Shown here piece by piece: positions 1 to 9,137 of a DNA stretch of 64,000 nucleotides. The notes beneath the pieces were generated by a model. That model worked only from the letters and a program-made list of their open reading frames with translations. It was not told the DNA's origin and did no database searches. Source of the stretch: Celeribacter baekdonensis (GTDB lineage Bacteria > Pseudomonadota > Alphaproteobacteria > Rhodobacterales > Rhodobacteraceae); contig NZ_FNBL01000006.1 in NCBI RefSeq assembly GCF_900102315.1, forward strand, positions 1 through 64,000. The letters run 5' to 3'. The position numbers were made by a program, and so were the translations under genes. Each line of letters opens with the position of its first letter. The first letter of the stretch is position 1.

Positions 1-1550
1 GGGCGTATTTTGTTGAAAAACTCGTGCTTGATCGAAGCGTAAGTTGCTGATTCAATTCTTCTGACGGGCGGGAGGGTTTGACGATGATGGGGCCGAGACA
101 GGAAGCACAGGCAGCACTTTTCTACGAGTTCTCGCTTGAGGATCATGTCCCGCAAGACCACCTGCTGCGATCGATCGACCGGTTTGTCGACCTGAGCAGC
201 ATCCGTGCCCATTTGGCGGATTTCTACAGCCACACCGGCCGTCCCTCCGTCGATCCCGAGCTGCTGATCCGGATGCTGCTGGTCGGATACTGTTTCGGCA
301 TCCGGTCGGAACGACGGCTCTGTGAGGAAGTGCATTTGAACCTGGCTTATCGCTGGTTCTGCCGTCTCGATCTGAACGATCGCATTCCAGACCATTCGAC
401 CTTCTCAAAGAACCGCCATGGCCGTTTCCGCGAGAGCGAGCTGCTGCGCCATCTGTTCGAGACGACAGTTGCACGTTGCATCGAAGAAGGACTTGCCAGC
501 GGGCAGCGCATGGCAGTGGACGCCAGCCTGATCGAAGCGGATGCGAACAAGCAGAACTCAACCCCGAAGGAAGAATGGGATGCGTCGACCATCGATCCGG
601 CAGACGCGGGGCGCGCGCGCGGTCCGCGAGTATCTCGACACGCTCGACGATGCCGCATTTGGCGCTGCCAGCGATGTCCAGCCCAAGTTCACCTCGCATT
701 CCGATCCGGCCAGCCAGTGGACTGCGGCCCGCAAAGGGCCTGCTTTCTTTAGCTATTCCGACAATTACCTGATCGACACGGATCACGGTGTTATTTTGGA
801 CGTCGAAGGCACCCGTTCGATCCGGCAAGCCGAGGTTGGATCGACGAAGACCATGCTGACACGGGTGAAAGACAAGTTCGATCTGGTCCCTGACTGGATG
901 ATTGCCGATACCGCCTACGGCTCCGGCCCGATGCTCGGCTGGCTCGTGGATCGCAAGATCGATCCTTACATCCCGGTGATCGACAAGGCCGGACGAGAGG
1001 ACGGCACCTGGACACGCGCAGATTTCGACTGGGATGCGCAGAACGATCAATACATCTGCCCCGAGGGTCACGCGCTCAAGCAGTTCCGCCGGAATTACTC
1101 TGATCCAAACCGGGGGCCGACGGGCAAGGGCACCGCACGCTATCGCGCCTTGAAAGAAGTCTGCCAGGTCTGCCCGTCCAAGCAAAAATGCTGCCCCAAC
1201 GCTGATGCGCGCAAGATCACCCGCGAGGAGCACGAAGATGCGCGTCAGGTCGCTAGGGATCTGGCCAAAACCGCAGAATACCAGATTGCAATGAAGCTCA
1301 GGAAGAAGGTCGAAATGCTCTTCGCCCACCTCAAACGCATTCTCGGGCTGGGACGACTGCGATTACGTGGGCCGTGCGGCGCAAATGACGAATTCCTCCT
1401 CGCCGCCACCGCCCAAAACCTCCGCAAACTAGCCAAGATCCTTCCTGCACCGCAGCAAACGCGAAAAGCCTGACAGAAAAGGCGCGCGCGCCCGATTTGG
1501 AACGGCTATTTCTGCGTTTGCAAACGTCTGTTTTTCCACAGAATCGGCTC
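1..1550 (+). mobile_element. IS1182-type insertion sequence, copy 1 (inactive)
   Basis: The left end is at 1-23 and contains the core TGTTGAAAAACTC. The transposase gene begins about 83 bases in, the same offset as in copy 2. A degenerate right end (16 of 23 positions matching the right end of copy 2) lies at 1528-1550, which makes the element almost the same length as copy 2. However, the best inverted partner of the left end is at 3376-3398 (21 of 23). A nested arrangement, with copy 2 inserted inside copy 1, is therefore possible. The element may also begin upstream of the window. The 120 bases from 1551 to 1670 hold no gene I can support. Confidence 0.6.
84..1473 (+). pseudogene. IS1182-family transposase, frameshifted
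   Basis: The N-terminal half shows the IS1182-type DUF772 region (HVPQDHLLRSID, then RSERRLCEEVHLNLAYRWFC) and the first catalytic aspartate in AVDASLI. The reading frame then shifts by one at the GC-dinucleotide run 611-620. It continues with VREYLDTLDDAAFGAAS, the second aspartate (IADTAYGSG) and the glutamate region (KKVEMLFAHLKR) to the stop at 1473. Comparison with the neighbouring copy, which is unbroken at this point, shows that only the frame is disturbed and all three catalytic residues remain. The start ATG at 84 follows a GGGAGGG Shine-Dalgarno. Dinucleotide slippage is the likely cause; a sequencing error or programmed frameshifting is the alternative. Confidence 0.85.
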
Positions 1551-1670
1551 TCAACAGCCATTCGCCGCAGTCTAAACGAAAGGCCGCGGTCGGGAAATGG
1601 GCCAAACTTTGCAAATTCCGTTTCCTGCGCATCGCTGCCGTTGGTCCTGAACGCAGCGAATGTCCCCAAT

Positions 1671-3226
1671 CCGCCCATGCTGTTGAAAAAGTCTTTGTTG
1701 CGGCGCGGCAAGTCGTTTGATTCACTCAACTATGAGGGAATTGGAGGATTTCATCATGATGGGAACTCAGGACGCACCGGCGCAGTTGTTTTATGACTTC
1801 GATTTGGACCGGCACGTGCCCTCGGATCACATGCTCCGAGAGATTGACCGTTTCCTCGATATGGATGGCATGCGGGAGGTTCTGCGCCCGTTCTACAGCT
1901 CCCCTAGGACGTCCCTCAATCGACCCGGGCTGATCATCCAGATGCTGGTCATCGGCTATGTCATGGGGATCGGTTCCGAACGCCGACTTTGTGATGAGGT
2001 CCATCTGAACCTGGCCTATCGCTGGTTCTGTCGGCTCGGCCTTGAAGGCAAAGTCCCGGACCACTCGACCTTCTCCCGCTATCGCCACGGCAAATTCCGC
2101 GACAGCGATCTGCTTCGGCAGGTGTTCGAGGCGACCGTCGAGCGCTGCCTGAAAGAGGACCTCGTTTCGGGTGAAGGCTTTGCCGTCGACGCCAGTCTGA
2201 TCCCGGCGGACGCGAACAAGACCCGGTCGATTGCCGCAAGCGATTGGGACGCATATGTCGCGCGCAAGGCAGGCAACAGGGCAGCGCGCGAATATCTGGA
2301 AACCCTCGATAACGCTGCCTTCGGAGCTGCCTCCTCGGTCCAGCCGAAGTTCGTCGCCAAGTCCGACCCGGCGGCGCAATGGACCCGCGCGGATGAAAGC
2401 CGCCCGTATTTCGCCTATGCCACCAACTACCTGATCGACATCAAAAGCTCAGTGATCATGGATGTTGAAGCCACGCGCGCCATTCGGCAAGCCGAGGTGG
2501 GTGCATCGCGCACGATGCTTGATCGGACCGAGAAACGGTTCGGCATTCGGCCGGAGTGGTTGGCTGGTCGAAAGGCGCAGCATCATTCCGTTCATCCCTG
2601 TCATTGATAAGTCGGAGCGCACGGATGGCACCTTCTTCAGATCCGACTTCGAATGGGACGAAAAGAATGACCAGTACATCTGCCCCGAGGGCCATGCGCT
2701 GAAACAGTTCCGCCACACCTATTCCGATCCAAACCGAGGTCAGGCTACCGTTGGAAGAAAGAAATACCGCGCTCTGAAGGCGGCCCGTCAGGTTTGTCCA
2801 TCCAAGGACATCTGCTGTCCGAAAGCCAAAGCGCGATACGTGACCCGCGAGCCGCACGAGGAAGCACGCGAGTTCGCCCGGGCATGCCGCAAGACCAAAG
2901 CCTACAAGATCTCACGGGACAAAAGGAAAAGGGTCGAGATGCTATTCGCTCACCTGAAGCGCATCCTGAACCTCACGCGGCTCAGGCTTCGAGGACCGAA
3001 CGGCGCAAAGGACGAATTTCTCATCGCCGCCATCGCCCAGAACCTGCGAAAACTCGCCAAACTCCGCCCGCAGTGCGTTCAAAAGGAGGCCAACGCATGA
3101 CCTGAACGGTCAAAATAGCCGATCTCCGGCAAACCAACCGGCAAAATCCGTAGCCAAAGGGGCGCTCTGTCACCAACGACGCGAAAATTCTCCAAAACAC
3201 TCCGACTTTTTCAACAGTATCCGCCC
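1671..3226 (+). mobile_element. IS1182-type insertion sequence, copy 2 (inactive)
   Basis: The inverted ends share the 13-base core TGTTGAAAAAGTC at 1681-1693 (left) and its complement at 3204-3216 (right). The element is about 1.56 kb and carries one broken transposase gene. It lies head-to-tail directly after copy 1. The core differs by one base from that of copy 1 (AAGTC versus AACTC), so the two copies are related but distinct, and not a recent duplication. Exact outer boundaries are uncertain because the sequence ATCCGCCCAT recurs at each junction. Confidence 0.75.
1756..3100 (+). pseudogene. IS1182-family transposase, internal deletion and frameshift
   Basis: The N-terminal part is intact through AVDASLIPADANK (first catalytic aspartate) and REYLETLDNAAFGAAS. 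At about 2560 roughly 40 bases are missing relative to copy 1. The loss removes the stretch with the second catalytic aspartate (IADTAYGSG in copy 1) and shifts the frame. The remainder reads GWLVERRSIIPFIPVIDKSE to the stop at 3100 and keeps the glutamate block VEMLFAHLKRILN. With a catalytic residue deleted this copy cannot encode an active enzyme even with frameshifting. The start ATG at 1756 follows TTGGAGG. Confidence 0.85.
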
Positions 3227-3398
3227 ATTCCGTTGAAAAACTCTTTGCTGCATTTGCAAATTGCGGAAATGTGGGAAACGATTCCTCGACGAGCTGATTG
3301 CACCTCGTGATGCCGCTAGAGTTTGAATAATTCGGAATATTGTTCTGCCAAATTTGGCCCCAAAGCGCTGCATGAGAGTTTTTCAACACAATCCGCCC
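3221..3398. repeat. 178-bp remnant with both IS1182-type ends (MITE-like)
   Basis: The left side (3231-3250, GTTGAAAAACTCTTTGCTGC) matches the left end of copy 2 at 18 of 20 positions. The right side (3376-3398) is an inverted IS end with the core GAGTTTTTCAACA. Between them are about 130 bases without an ORF. This is either a miniature derivative, an internal deletion product, or the displaced right end of copy 1 beside a left-end fragment. Together with the IS right flank it accounts for the gene-free stretch 3101-3551. The remaining bases 3399-3551 hold nothing I recognise. Confidence 0.4.
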
Positions 3399-3551
3399 AT
3401 ACTCACAAAAAAAGCTTCACAAGGGATTAAGCTTATAAGATGCTTGAACCCCGAAATCATCTGACGAGGAAAGGTGCCTATTTTATGAGCCAGAGGCAGA
3501 ACTATGGGGGGCAAAGTGGCAAAACTATGGGGCATACCCCAAAGGTTACAT

Positions 3552-3628
3552 TGGTCGGGCTGAGAGGATTCGAACCTCCGACCCCCTGCTCCCGAAGCAG
3601 GTGCGCTACCAGGCTGCGCTACAGCCCG
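3552..3628 (-). tRNA. tRNA-Pro (anticodon CGG)
   Basis: Read on the minus strand this is a 77-nt cloverleaf. The acceptor stem pairs CGGGCTG with CAGCCCG, the discriminator is A and CCA is encoded. The D arm contains GTAGCGCAGCCTGGTAGCGC. The anticodon stem CCTGC/GCAGG encloses TTCGGGA with anticodon CGG. The T arm carries GGTTCGAATCC. It lies about 150 bases from the IS cluster. Confidence 0.97.
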
Positions 3629-3676
3629 ACCGTGACGGGCGGGATATAGCGACTTGCGCGGATTTGCAAGGGCCAA

Positions 3677-4621
3677 TTAGCGCTGTTTTACACGGCGAAT
3701 AAAGGGCGAGATTCGAAAGGAGGCGGCGGAGGAGGCCCGCGAGCGGGTTCTGAGCACGGGCGTGTTTTCCGAATGCCCGCCCCGTGATTCCCGGAACACG
3801 ATGTAAAGACCAGACAGGATGATGATCCCGGCGCCGATCACCGTGGGCATATCGACGGTTTCGCCGAAGATAAAATAGCCAAAAATCGTTGCCCAGATGA
3901 TTTGGGAATACTGCATCGGTGCCACGACTGCAGCCTCTGAGGCACGGTAAGCCAAGATCAAAAGCACCCCACCTGTGAAGCCCAACAGCGACACCATGCC
4001 GACACCGCCGAGGTCCAAAAGGGGCAGGGGTTTGTAGAAAAAGATCATCATCGCCCCCATGACGACGAAGTTGGCGATCAGCGGATAGAGCATCAAAACG
4101 GCGGTGCGTTCTTCGCGGCCGACTTTGCGCACCACGATGGAGGCAAACGCGCCGAAAAAGGCACAGGACAGCGCCGCCATATGGCCAAGTGTGAAGTCTG
4201 TCCCACCGGGGCGCAACACCACCAGCACCCCGATCAGCCCGGCAACGACAGCGGCCCAACGGTGAAATCCCACTTTTTCACCCAAGATCGGAATGGACAG
4301 GATGGTGATGACAAGGGGGGTGGCAAAGATCAGGGCGTAGACCTGCGCCAGCGGCAAAACGGAAAAAGCATAAAAGGCGGCGACCGTGTTGATCATGGCC
4401 GCCATGGTCCGAAGCAGGGTCCACAACGGGTACACCGGGCGCAAATGCCCCTCCGTGCGATCGCGGATCAGCATGAACATCACCAACGGGAAAGAGAACA
4501 GTGTTGAGAAAAAGATGATTTGAAACGGCGCATAGACACCGCCCAGGAATTTGATCACCACGTCATGGGTTGAAAAAATGGCAAAAGCCGCAAGGGCGTA
4601 AAATGCGCCTGTGATATTCAT
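3677..4621 (-). CDS. DMT-superfamily (EamA) exporter
   Basis: A 314-residue integral membrane protein with about ten hydrophobic helices arranged as two EamA repeats, typical of drug/metabolite transporters of the inner membrane. The chosen start (ATG at 4621, MNITGAFYALAAFAIF) puts the first helix at the N-terminus as in the family. An upstream in-frame extension to 4813 is Cys-rich and unlike coding sequence, so I reject it. Conserved-looking patches are STHDVVIKF near the start and PLVITILSIPILGEKVGF at the end of the first repeat. The substrate cannot be told from sequence. The gene stands alone between a tRNA and a divergent small gene. Confidence 0.85.
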   Translation of the reverse strand: MNITGAFYALAAFAIFSTHDVVIKFLGGVYAPFQIIFFSTLFSFPLVMFMLIRDRTEGHLRPVYPLWTLLRTMAAMINTVAAFYAFSVLPLAQVYALIFATPLVITILSIPILGEKVGFHRWAAVVAGLIGVLVVLRPGGTDFTLGHMAALSCAFFGAFASIVVRKVGREERTAVLMLYPLIANFVVMGAMMIFFYKPLPLLDLGGVGMVSLLGFTGGVLLILAYRASEAAVVAPMQYSQIIWATIFGYFIFGETVDMPTVIGAGIIILSGLYIVFRESRGGHSENTPVLRTRSRASSAASFRISPFIRRVKQR

Positions 4622-4723
4622 AAGATCATCCCACCTGCTGTTTGCGCTATCAATAGGCCAGATTTCAAAACACACAAGGGTGCATCCCTTGTCACAGCCA
4701 TACATCAGCCCCACATTGGGCAG

Positions 4724-5008
4724 ATGTATCGCACACATAAATCGGCAACCTGTTGTTACTGCGGCTCTAAAACCGTGCTGTCTTTCGGACAGGGTGCCCG
4801 GCATGAATTGCAATGTAAAGCCTGCGGTGCGCCTTTATCGCGGCTCAAGGCACTGCGCACGGATCATGTCGAAGACCCGTTTATTGTCAGCGGGAAAAAG
4901 CGTCCCCCTCCTGAGCGCGGGCCCAAAAAGAAGAAAAAGAAAAACCAAAAATCCATCGCGCATCGGTTGTTTGATGTGGCTGATGATGTGTTTGATCTGT
5001 TTGATTAA
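4724..5008 (+). CDS. Small zinc-ribbon protein with poly-lysine segment
   Basis: A 94-residue protein. The N-terminal half holds two CxxC knuckles (C10/C13 and C31/C34) separated by 17 residues, a classic zinc-ribbon spacing. The middle is very basic (GPKKKKKKNQK at about 69-79). The C-terminus is an acidic amphipathic tail (FDVADDVFDLFD). A nucleic-acid or ribosome-associated role is an inference from the ribbon and basic stretch; no function is established here. It is divergent from the EamA exporter and convergent with leuB, sharing a terminator hairpin at its stop codon. Confidence 0.7.
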   Translation: MYRTHKSATCCYCGSKTVLSFGQGARHELQCKACGAPLSRLKALRTDHVEDPFIVSGKKRPPPERGPKKKKKKNQKSIAHRLFDVADDVFDLFD

Positions 5009-5032
5009 AGGGCACCCGTGAGGATGCCCTTT
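5007..5032. terminator. Bidirectional terminator between zinc-ribbon gene and leuB
   Basis: A perfect 8-bp stem, AAAGGGCA (5007-5014) with TGCCCTTT (5025-5032), and a 10-base loop. It begins inside the stop codon of the upstream plus-strand gene and lies 28 bases beyond the leuB stop on the minus strand. A/T runs are built into the stem ends, as expected for a terminator serving both convergent genes. Confidence 0.7.
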
Positions 5033-5059
5033 CGTATATGTCAATCGCAGTGCCGATGT

Positions 5060-6163
5060 TCAAAGCGACGCGTTCAGCGCCTCGATGATCTTGTCGCCCA
5101 TCTCGGAGGTGGTCACAGGCGTTGCGCCCTCTTCCCCCAAAAGATCCGCTGTGCGCACACCATCGGCCAGCACTTTTTCAATCGCGGCTTCCAAACGCGT
5201 GGCCTCAGCGCCCTCATCAAAGGAATAGCGAAGCGCCATGGCAAAGGAGAGGATACAGGCGATCGGGTTGGCTTTGCCTTGACCGGCGATGTCGGGCGCG
5301 GAGCCGTGCACCGGTTCGTACATGGCGCGCGGGCGGCCATTGGCCATCGGAGCCCCCAAGGAGGCGGAGGGCAACATGCCAAGCGAGCCGGTGAGCATCG
5401 CCGCACAATCGGACAGGATGTCACCAAACAGGTTGTCGGTCACGATGACGTCGAACTGTTTCGGGGCCCGCACCAACTGCATCGCGCCATTGTCGGCATA
5501 CATGTGGCTGACAGCGACCTCGGGGTAATCTTTGGCCACCTCTTCGACGACTTCGCGCCACAGAATGCCAGATTCCATCACGTTGGCTTTTTCCATCGAG
5601 CACAGCTTTTTGCCGCGCTTCATCGCCAACTCAAAAGCCGCAATCGCCACGCGGCGGATTTCGGATTCGGTGTAGCGCTGGGTGTTGATGCCAACGCGCT
5701 CGTTGCCCTCGGTGATGATACCGCGCGGCTCACCAAAATAGATGCCCGAGGTCAATTCGCGCACGATCATAATATCAAGTCCGGCGACGATGTCTTTTTT
5801 CAGCGAAGAGAAATCGGCCAGCGCATCAAAACATTGTGCCGGGCGCAGGTTGGCAAACAGGTCCAATTCTTTGCGCAGACGCAACAGCCCGCGTTCGGGT
5901 TTCACCGAGAAATCAAGCACATCGTATTTCGGCCCCCCCACGGCACCCAACAAAACGGCATCGACCTCATGCGCCTTTGCCATGGTTTCATCGGCCAAAG
6001 GCACGCCATGTTTGTCATAGGCCGCGCCCCCCACGAGGTCCATTGAGACATCAAAGTTCAGGCCGCGCTTGTCGCCGTACCAGTCAATGATTTTGATGAC
6101 TTCGGCCATCACTTCGGGGCCAATACCATCGCCGGGCAGAATGAGGAGAGAGGGCGTGCTCAT
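5060..6163 (-). CDS. leuB: 3-isopropylmalate dehydrogenase
   Basis: Catalyses NAD-dependent oxidative decarboxylation of 3-isopropylmalate to 2-oxoisocaproate, step three of leucine synthesis. At 367 residues it has the normal family length. Visible signatures are the N-terminal [21 protein letters not shown] with the catalytic tyrosine region, the MEKANVM lysine region, [12 protein letters not shown] with metal-binding aspartates, and [16 protein letters not shown] for NAD binding. The ATG at 6163 gives the canonical N-terminus; a longer reading to 6310 adds sequence foreign to the family. It is on the same strand as leuC-leuD but separated from them by about 5 kb of unrelated genes. Confidence 0.97.
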   Translation of the reverse strand: MSTPSLLILPGDGIGPEVMAEVIKIIDWYGDKRGLNFDVSMDLVGGAAYDKHGVPLADETMAKAHEVDAVLLGAVGGPKYDVLDFSVKPERGLLRLRKELDLFANLRPAQCFDALADFSSLKKDIVAGLDIMIVRELTSGIYFGEPRGIITEGNERVGINTQRYTESEIRRVAIAAFELAMKRGKKLCSMEKANVMESGILWREVVEEVAKDYPEVAVSHMYADNGAMQLVRAPKQFDVIVTDNLFGDILSDCAAMLTGSLGMLPSASLGAPMANGRPRAMYEPVHGSAPDIAGQGKANPIACILSFAMALRYSFDEGAEATRLEAAIEKVLADGVRTADLLGEEGATPVTTSEMGDKIIEALNASL

Positions 6164-6221
6164 ATCGCATCGAGTCCTTATTTTTAGGGTCGACCCGGCG
6201 TAACGGACCGCCGCGCGGACG

Positions 6222-7274
6222 TCAAGGAATCCGCGCGAGATCGACCCAGACAAGCCCATGTCGAAACGGATTTTCCAAACCTTCCGAGGGGGCCCAGGCC
6301 ACCCCGGCATCCAAGACGGTCATCGCCTTGGACGGCAGCACATAATCGACCCGCAAATTGCCGGGCACAGGGTCACTCCAATCGGCGGTGTCCAAGGTCG
6401 GATCACCCAGATGATCGGGTGTGGCGATCGTAGCGTCCAAATCAGAGCGCGGTTTTGGGTCTTGCAGGCGCGGATCGGACAGCAAAGCCACCATATCCAC
6501 CCGCAGCCCATCGCCATCGGAGGGATCAAGGTTGCTATCGCCAAGGATCACAAAGGGCGCATCGGGCGGTGGCAGGGCCAGCGCGCCATCGAGATACAAT
6601 TGCCAAAACCGGGTTTCGTCGGCGTTGCGCCGGCCATTGCGATCCTCGTCGCCATCAAACACCGGAGAGGTGGCGGCATAGGTGAACAGATGCAATGGCG
6701 TGTCGTTCCAAAGCACGGGAACATCCCAATGGGCATGAGAGGAGAGGCGCAAAACGTCCAAATCTTTTGGATCAAAATAGCCCTTTGGAATGCGTGCACC
6801 GGGCAAATCCCGCCACAGCATTTCGGAAAAATCGCGGATGCCATCGACATCAATCGGCAAGCGCGACAAAAAAGCGATGCCACCCTGTCCGGTGAAGTCG
6901 CCGTAGGATTGCGCGTCTTCCGGTTCGCCAAACCGCCCGTCTTTGTCCATGTCGATGCCCGTTGAGCGACCGGAATTGCCCGAACGGGTGAAAAGATACG
7001 GATAGTCGAGTTCGCGGGCAAATTGCGCCAAGGCGTGGCCATCAAGGTCGGTGTCAAATCCAACGAGCAGCAGAATATCGGGGGACAGCGTTTTGATGTG
7101 AGTTTGAGCGGCGAGGATTTGAGCGTCATCGCCTTTGAGAATATCGCGCAGCAAAACTCCCGGCCCTTTGCGCGTCAGTTCGACGGTCCATGTTGCCACG
7201 CGCAGCCGATCTTGCGCTTGGCCGACAAGGGGCCAAACGACAAGGCAGAGGGTAAGGAAAAGACGGCAGATCAC
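6222..7274 (-). CDS. Exported endonuclease/exonuclease/phosphatase-family protein
   Basis: 350 residues beginning at a GTG that overlaps the preceding gene's stop (GTGA), giving a clean signal peptide ([17 protein letters not shown]). The mature part has EEP-fold marks: RVATWTVEL near the N-terminus, [12 protein letters not shown], and the [14 protein letters not shown] block with its metal-binding aspartate and asparagine. The protein should act in the periplasm or outside the cell on a phosphodiester or phosphomonoester. The true substrate is unknown. A DxDxDG-like calcium-type loop ([13 protein letters not shown]) lies in the middle. It is translationally coupled to the membrane protein gene upstream. 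Confidence 0.8.
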   Translation of the reverse strand: MICRLFLTLCLVVWPLVGQAQDRLRVATWTVELTRKGPGVLLRDILKGDDAQILAAQTHIKTLSPDILLLVGFDTDLDGHALAQFARELDYPYLFTRSGNSGRSTGIDMDKDGRFGEPEDAQSYGDFTGQGGIAFLSRLPIDVDGIRDFSEMLWRDLPGARIPKGYFDPKDLDVLRLSSHAHWDVPVLWNDTPLHLFTYAATSPVFDGDEDRNGRRNADETRFWQLYLDGALALPPPDAPFVILGDSNLDPSDGDGLRVDMVALLSDPRLQDPKPRSDLDATIATPDHLGDPTLDTADWSDPVPGNLRVDYVLPSKAMTVLDAGVAWAPSEGLENPFRHGLVWVDLARIP

Positions 7275-8107
7275 ACCAGTTGGTGGTCGAAATCGGCCTT
7301 CGCGTAGGTCTGACGCCGCTTTTCGGCGATCATCGAGGCCACGCGCTCCATGGCGATGCCGCGCATGAACAAAGAGGATGGCAAAAACGCCCATGCGGTC
7401 ACGGTCCAGATCAGGGATTGGTCGTTGGTGACACTCAAACCACCGAACAGGTTTGAGGCGGATTGTATCACGGCCGGGATGAGGAATGGCAATAAAAAGC
7501 CAATCACAATGTTGATCCGCGCATCGCGTTTGAGACGTGCAATCACGTCGCCACCGGCGGTGGGATCGAAGGTGGGCAGGTTGATCCAGACATTAAAGGA
7601 GCCGGATTTGGAGGGCCAATGGCCAAGCCGCAAAATGATCACAAAGACTGACAGGGCGACCAAGGAGATGAGATAGCTGAGGCCTGCGGCTTCGCGCATC
7701 ATCTCAATCTCGCTCAAAGACGCGCCTTCGGGCAGGGCAAGCAACATGAGCCGCACCGGAGAGTAGGGGAAATCGAGCACATAGCCGATCAAAGCCCCCA
7801 CTGAGGTCACAAAATCGGTGGCGATCGTGGGCTCGGTGGTTCCACGAAAAATCAACGTGAGCAACAAGACGGTGAGAAACAGCGACCCAAACCGCACACG
7901 ATTGAACGGCGGTGCATCGCGAAACTCGACAAGACCCGGATAGGCGGAGACATATTCGAAAAAGGTCAAAGCCGCGCCGAACAGCGCCACGAGGGCAACG
8001 ATTTGCGCACCATCAGCGGATACATTTGGCAACAAAACCGACGGCGTTGTGATCAGCATGACCACCAACACCGCGCGCACAATCGCTCCCAGGATGCGAT
8101 ATATCAC
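7271..8107 (-). CDS. Hypothetical multi-pass membrane protein
   Basis: 278 residues from a GTG at 8107 preceded by AAGGGA. About six hydrophobic segments: two near the N-terminus (AVLVVMLITTPSVLL and IVALVALFGAALTFF), two in the middle and two near the end (IVIGFLLPFLIPAVI, WTVTAWAFLPSSLFM). No family motif that I recognise. It shares a GTGA junction with the exported EEP-family protein, so the two are probably made together and may cooperate at the membrane. An in-frame ATG at 8206 is possible but has a weak ribosome-binding site and adds a polar leader. Confidence 0.65.
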   Translation of the reverse strand: MIYRILGAIVRAVLVVMLITTPSVLLPNVSADGAQIVALVALFGAALTFFEYVSAYPGLVEFRDAPPFNRVRFGSLFLTVLLLTLIFRGTTEPTIATDFVTSVGALIGYVLDFPYSPVRLMLLALPEGASLSEIEMMREAAGLSYLISLVALSVFVIILRLGHWPSKSGSFNVWINLPTFDPTAGGDVIARLKRDARINIVIGFLLPFLIPAVIQSASNLFGGLSVTNDQSLIWTVTAWAFLPSSLFMRGIAMERVASMIAEKRRQTYAKADFDHQLV

Positions 8108-8472
8108 TGCCCATTTCCCTTCAAACTGGTCGAGTGCGATACGATGCCGCTCTCTTTTCCCATTTTGATCCTGCCAAATATGGCCGACTGCCTCAATCTT
8201 GCCCAACTTTTGCCTTCTTTCATCTGCTCCAGCAAGGAATGGTTAAGGTTAACGGGGCAATTGGGGCCGTTTCGTGGACAAAGCGGTGCGATTTTACATC
8301 ATTTTTCGCGAGCCTATGGGGGGCAAGCAAAGTCGCCACAATATGCTGTGTGCCTGCTCTGTCATCGTTTCTCCGCCCATGGTCTTTTGCCCCACGTTGA
8401 CCGAGCGCATGGAAATGATCACCCATCCGTGATTTGATTACCCTTGAAAATGGAAAGGGAGGGAGGAAAACC
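8108..8472. other. Divergent intergenic region
   Basis: 365 bases between the minus-strand membrane protein gene and the plus-strand atoD-like gene. I see a tandem hexamer GGTTAAGGTTAA at 8241-8252 and a purine-rich Shine-Dalgarno just before 8473. I could not identify a convincing -35/-10 pair or any gene. It should hold promoters for both directions. Confidence 0.4.
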
Positions 8473-9126
8473 ATGCATCTTGCCATATCGCTCCATGACG
8501 CGGTCGATCTGATCCCGGATGGGGCCTCTGTGATGCTGTCGGGATTTATGGGCGTGGGCGTCCCCGACGGGATCGTTCATGCGCTGGCAGCGGCCGGCAA
8601 AAAAGACCTGACCCTGATCTCAAATGACACCGCGCGGGACACCACCGGGCCGGGGCCGCTGTTTGCCGCGCATTGCGTCAAGAAACTGATCTGTAGCCAT
8701 ATGGGGCTGAACACCATCGTTCAGGCGCAATATGCCTCGGGTGAGTTGGAGGTGGAATTGGTGCCGCAGGGCACATTGGTCGAACGCATCCGTGCCGCGG
8801 GTATGGGCCTTGGCGGTATTTTGACACCGACGGGTGTGGGTACGTTAGTGGCCGAGGGCAAACAGATCATCGAGGTCGATGGCAAAGACTATTTGCTCGA
8901 ACTGCCGCTCTCCGCCGATTTTGCTCTGATCGCCGCGCGCTCCTGCGACTACGTTGGCAACCTGTCCTATATGCTCACCGCCACCAATTTTAACCCGATC
9001 ATGGCGCTCGCAGGTCGCACCGTGATTTGCGAACCCGAAGAGATCGTGCCCGTGGGTGTGATCCCGCCCGATGCGGTCAAAACCCCCGGCGTTCTCGTTG
9101 ATCACGTCATCCAAACCACGACATAA
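8473..9126 (+). CDS. atoD: 3-oxoacid CoA-transferase subunit A (AtoD-like)
   Basis: 217 residues. Closely follows E. coli AtoD in sequence order: SGFMGVGVPDGIVHAL, DLTLISNDTA, VPQGTLVERIRAAGMGLGG, LTPTGVGT and NFNPIMALA. As the alpha subunit it binds CoA and pairs with the next gene to move CoA between acetyl-CoA or similar donors and acetoacetate or short-chain acids. The ATG at 8473 follows GGGAGGAAAACC, preferred over an upstream ATG at 8434 without a site. The gap to the beta subunit is 11 bases. No thiolase or dehydrogenase lies nearby, so the in vivo acid is not set by context. Confidence 0.9.
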   Translation: MHLAISLHDAVDLIPDGASVMLSGFMGVGVPDGIVHALAAAGKKDLTLISNDTARDTTGPGPLFAAHCVKKLICSHMGLNTIVQAQYASGELEVELVPQGTLVERIRAAGMGLGGILTPTGVGTLVAEGKQIIEVDGKDYLLELPLSADFALIAARSCDYVGNLSYMLTATNFNPIMALAGRTVICEPEEIVPVGVIPPDAVKTPGVLVDHVIQTTT

Positions 9127-9137
9127 GGAGGCACATC

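Noticed and set aside
1497-1796. A 99-codon frame between the two IS copies.
   Set aside because: It crosses the IS end sequences and has no ribosome-binding site or family pattern.
3440-3649. A plus-strand frame of 69 codons before and across the tRNA.
   Set aside because: It runs through the tRNA-Pro gene in antisense and has no start signal.
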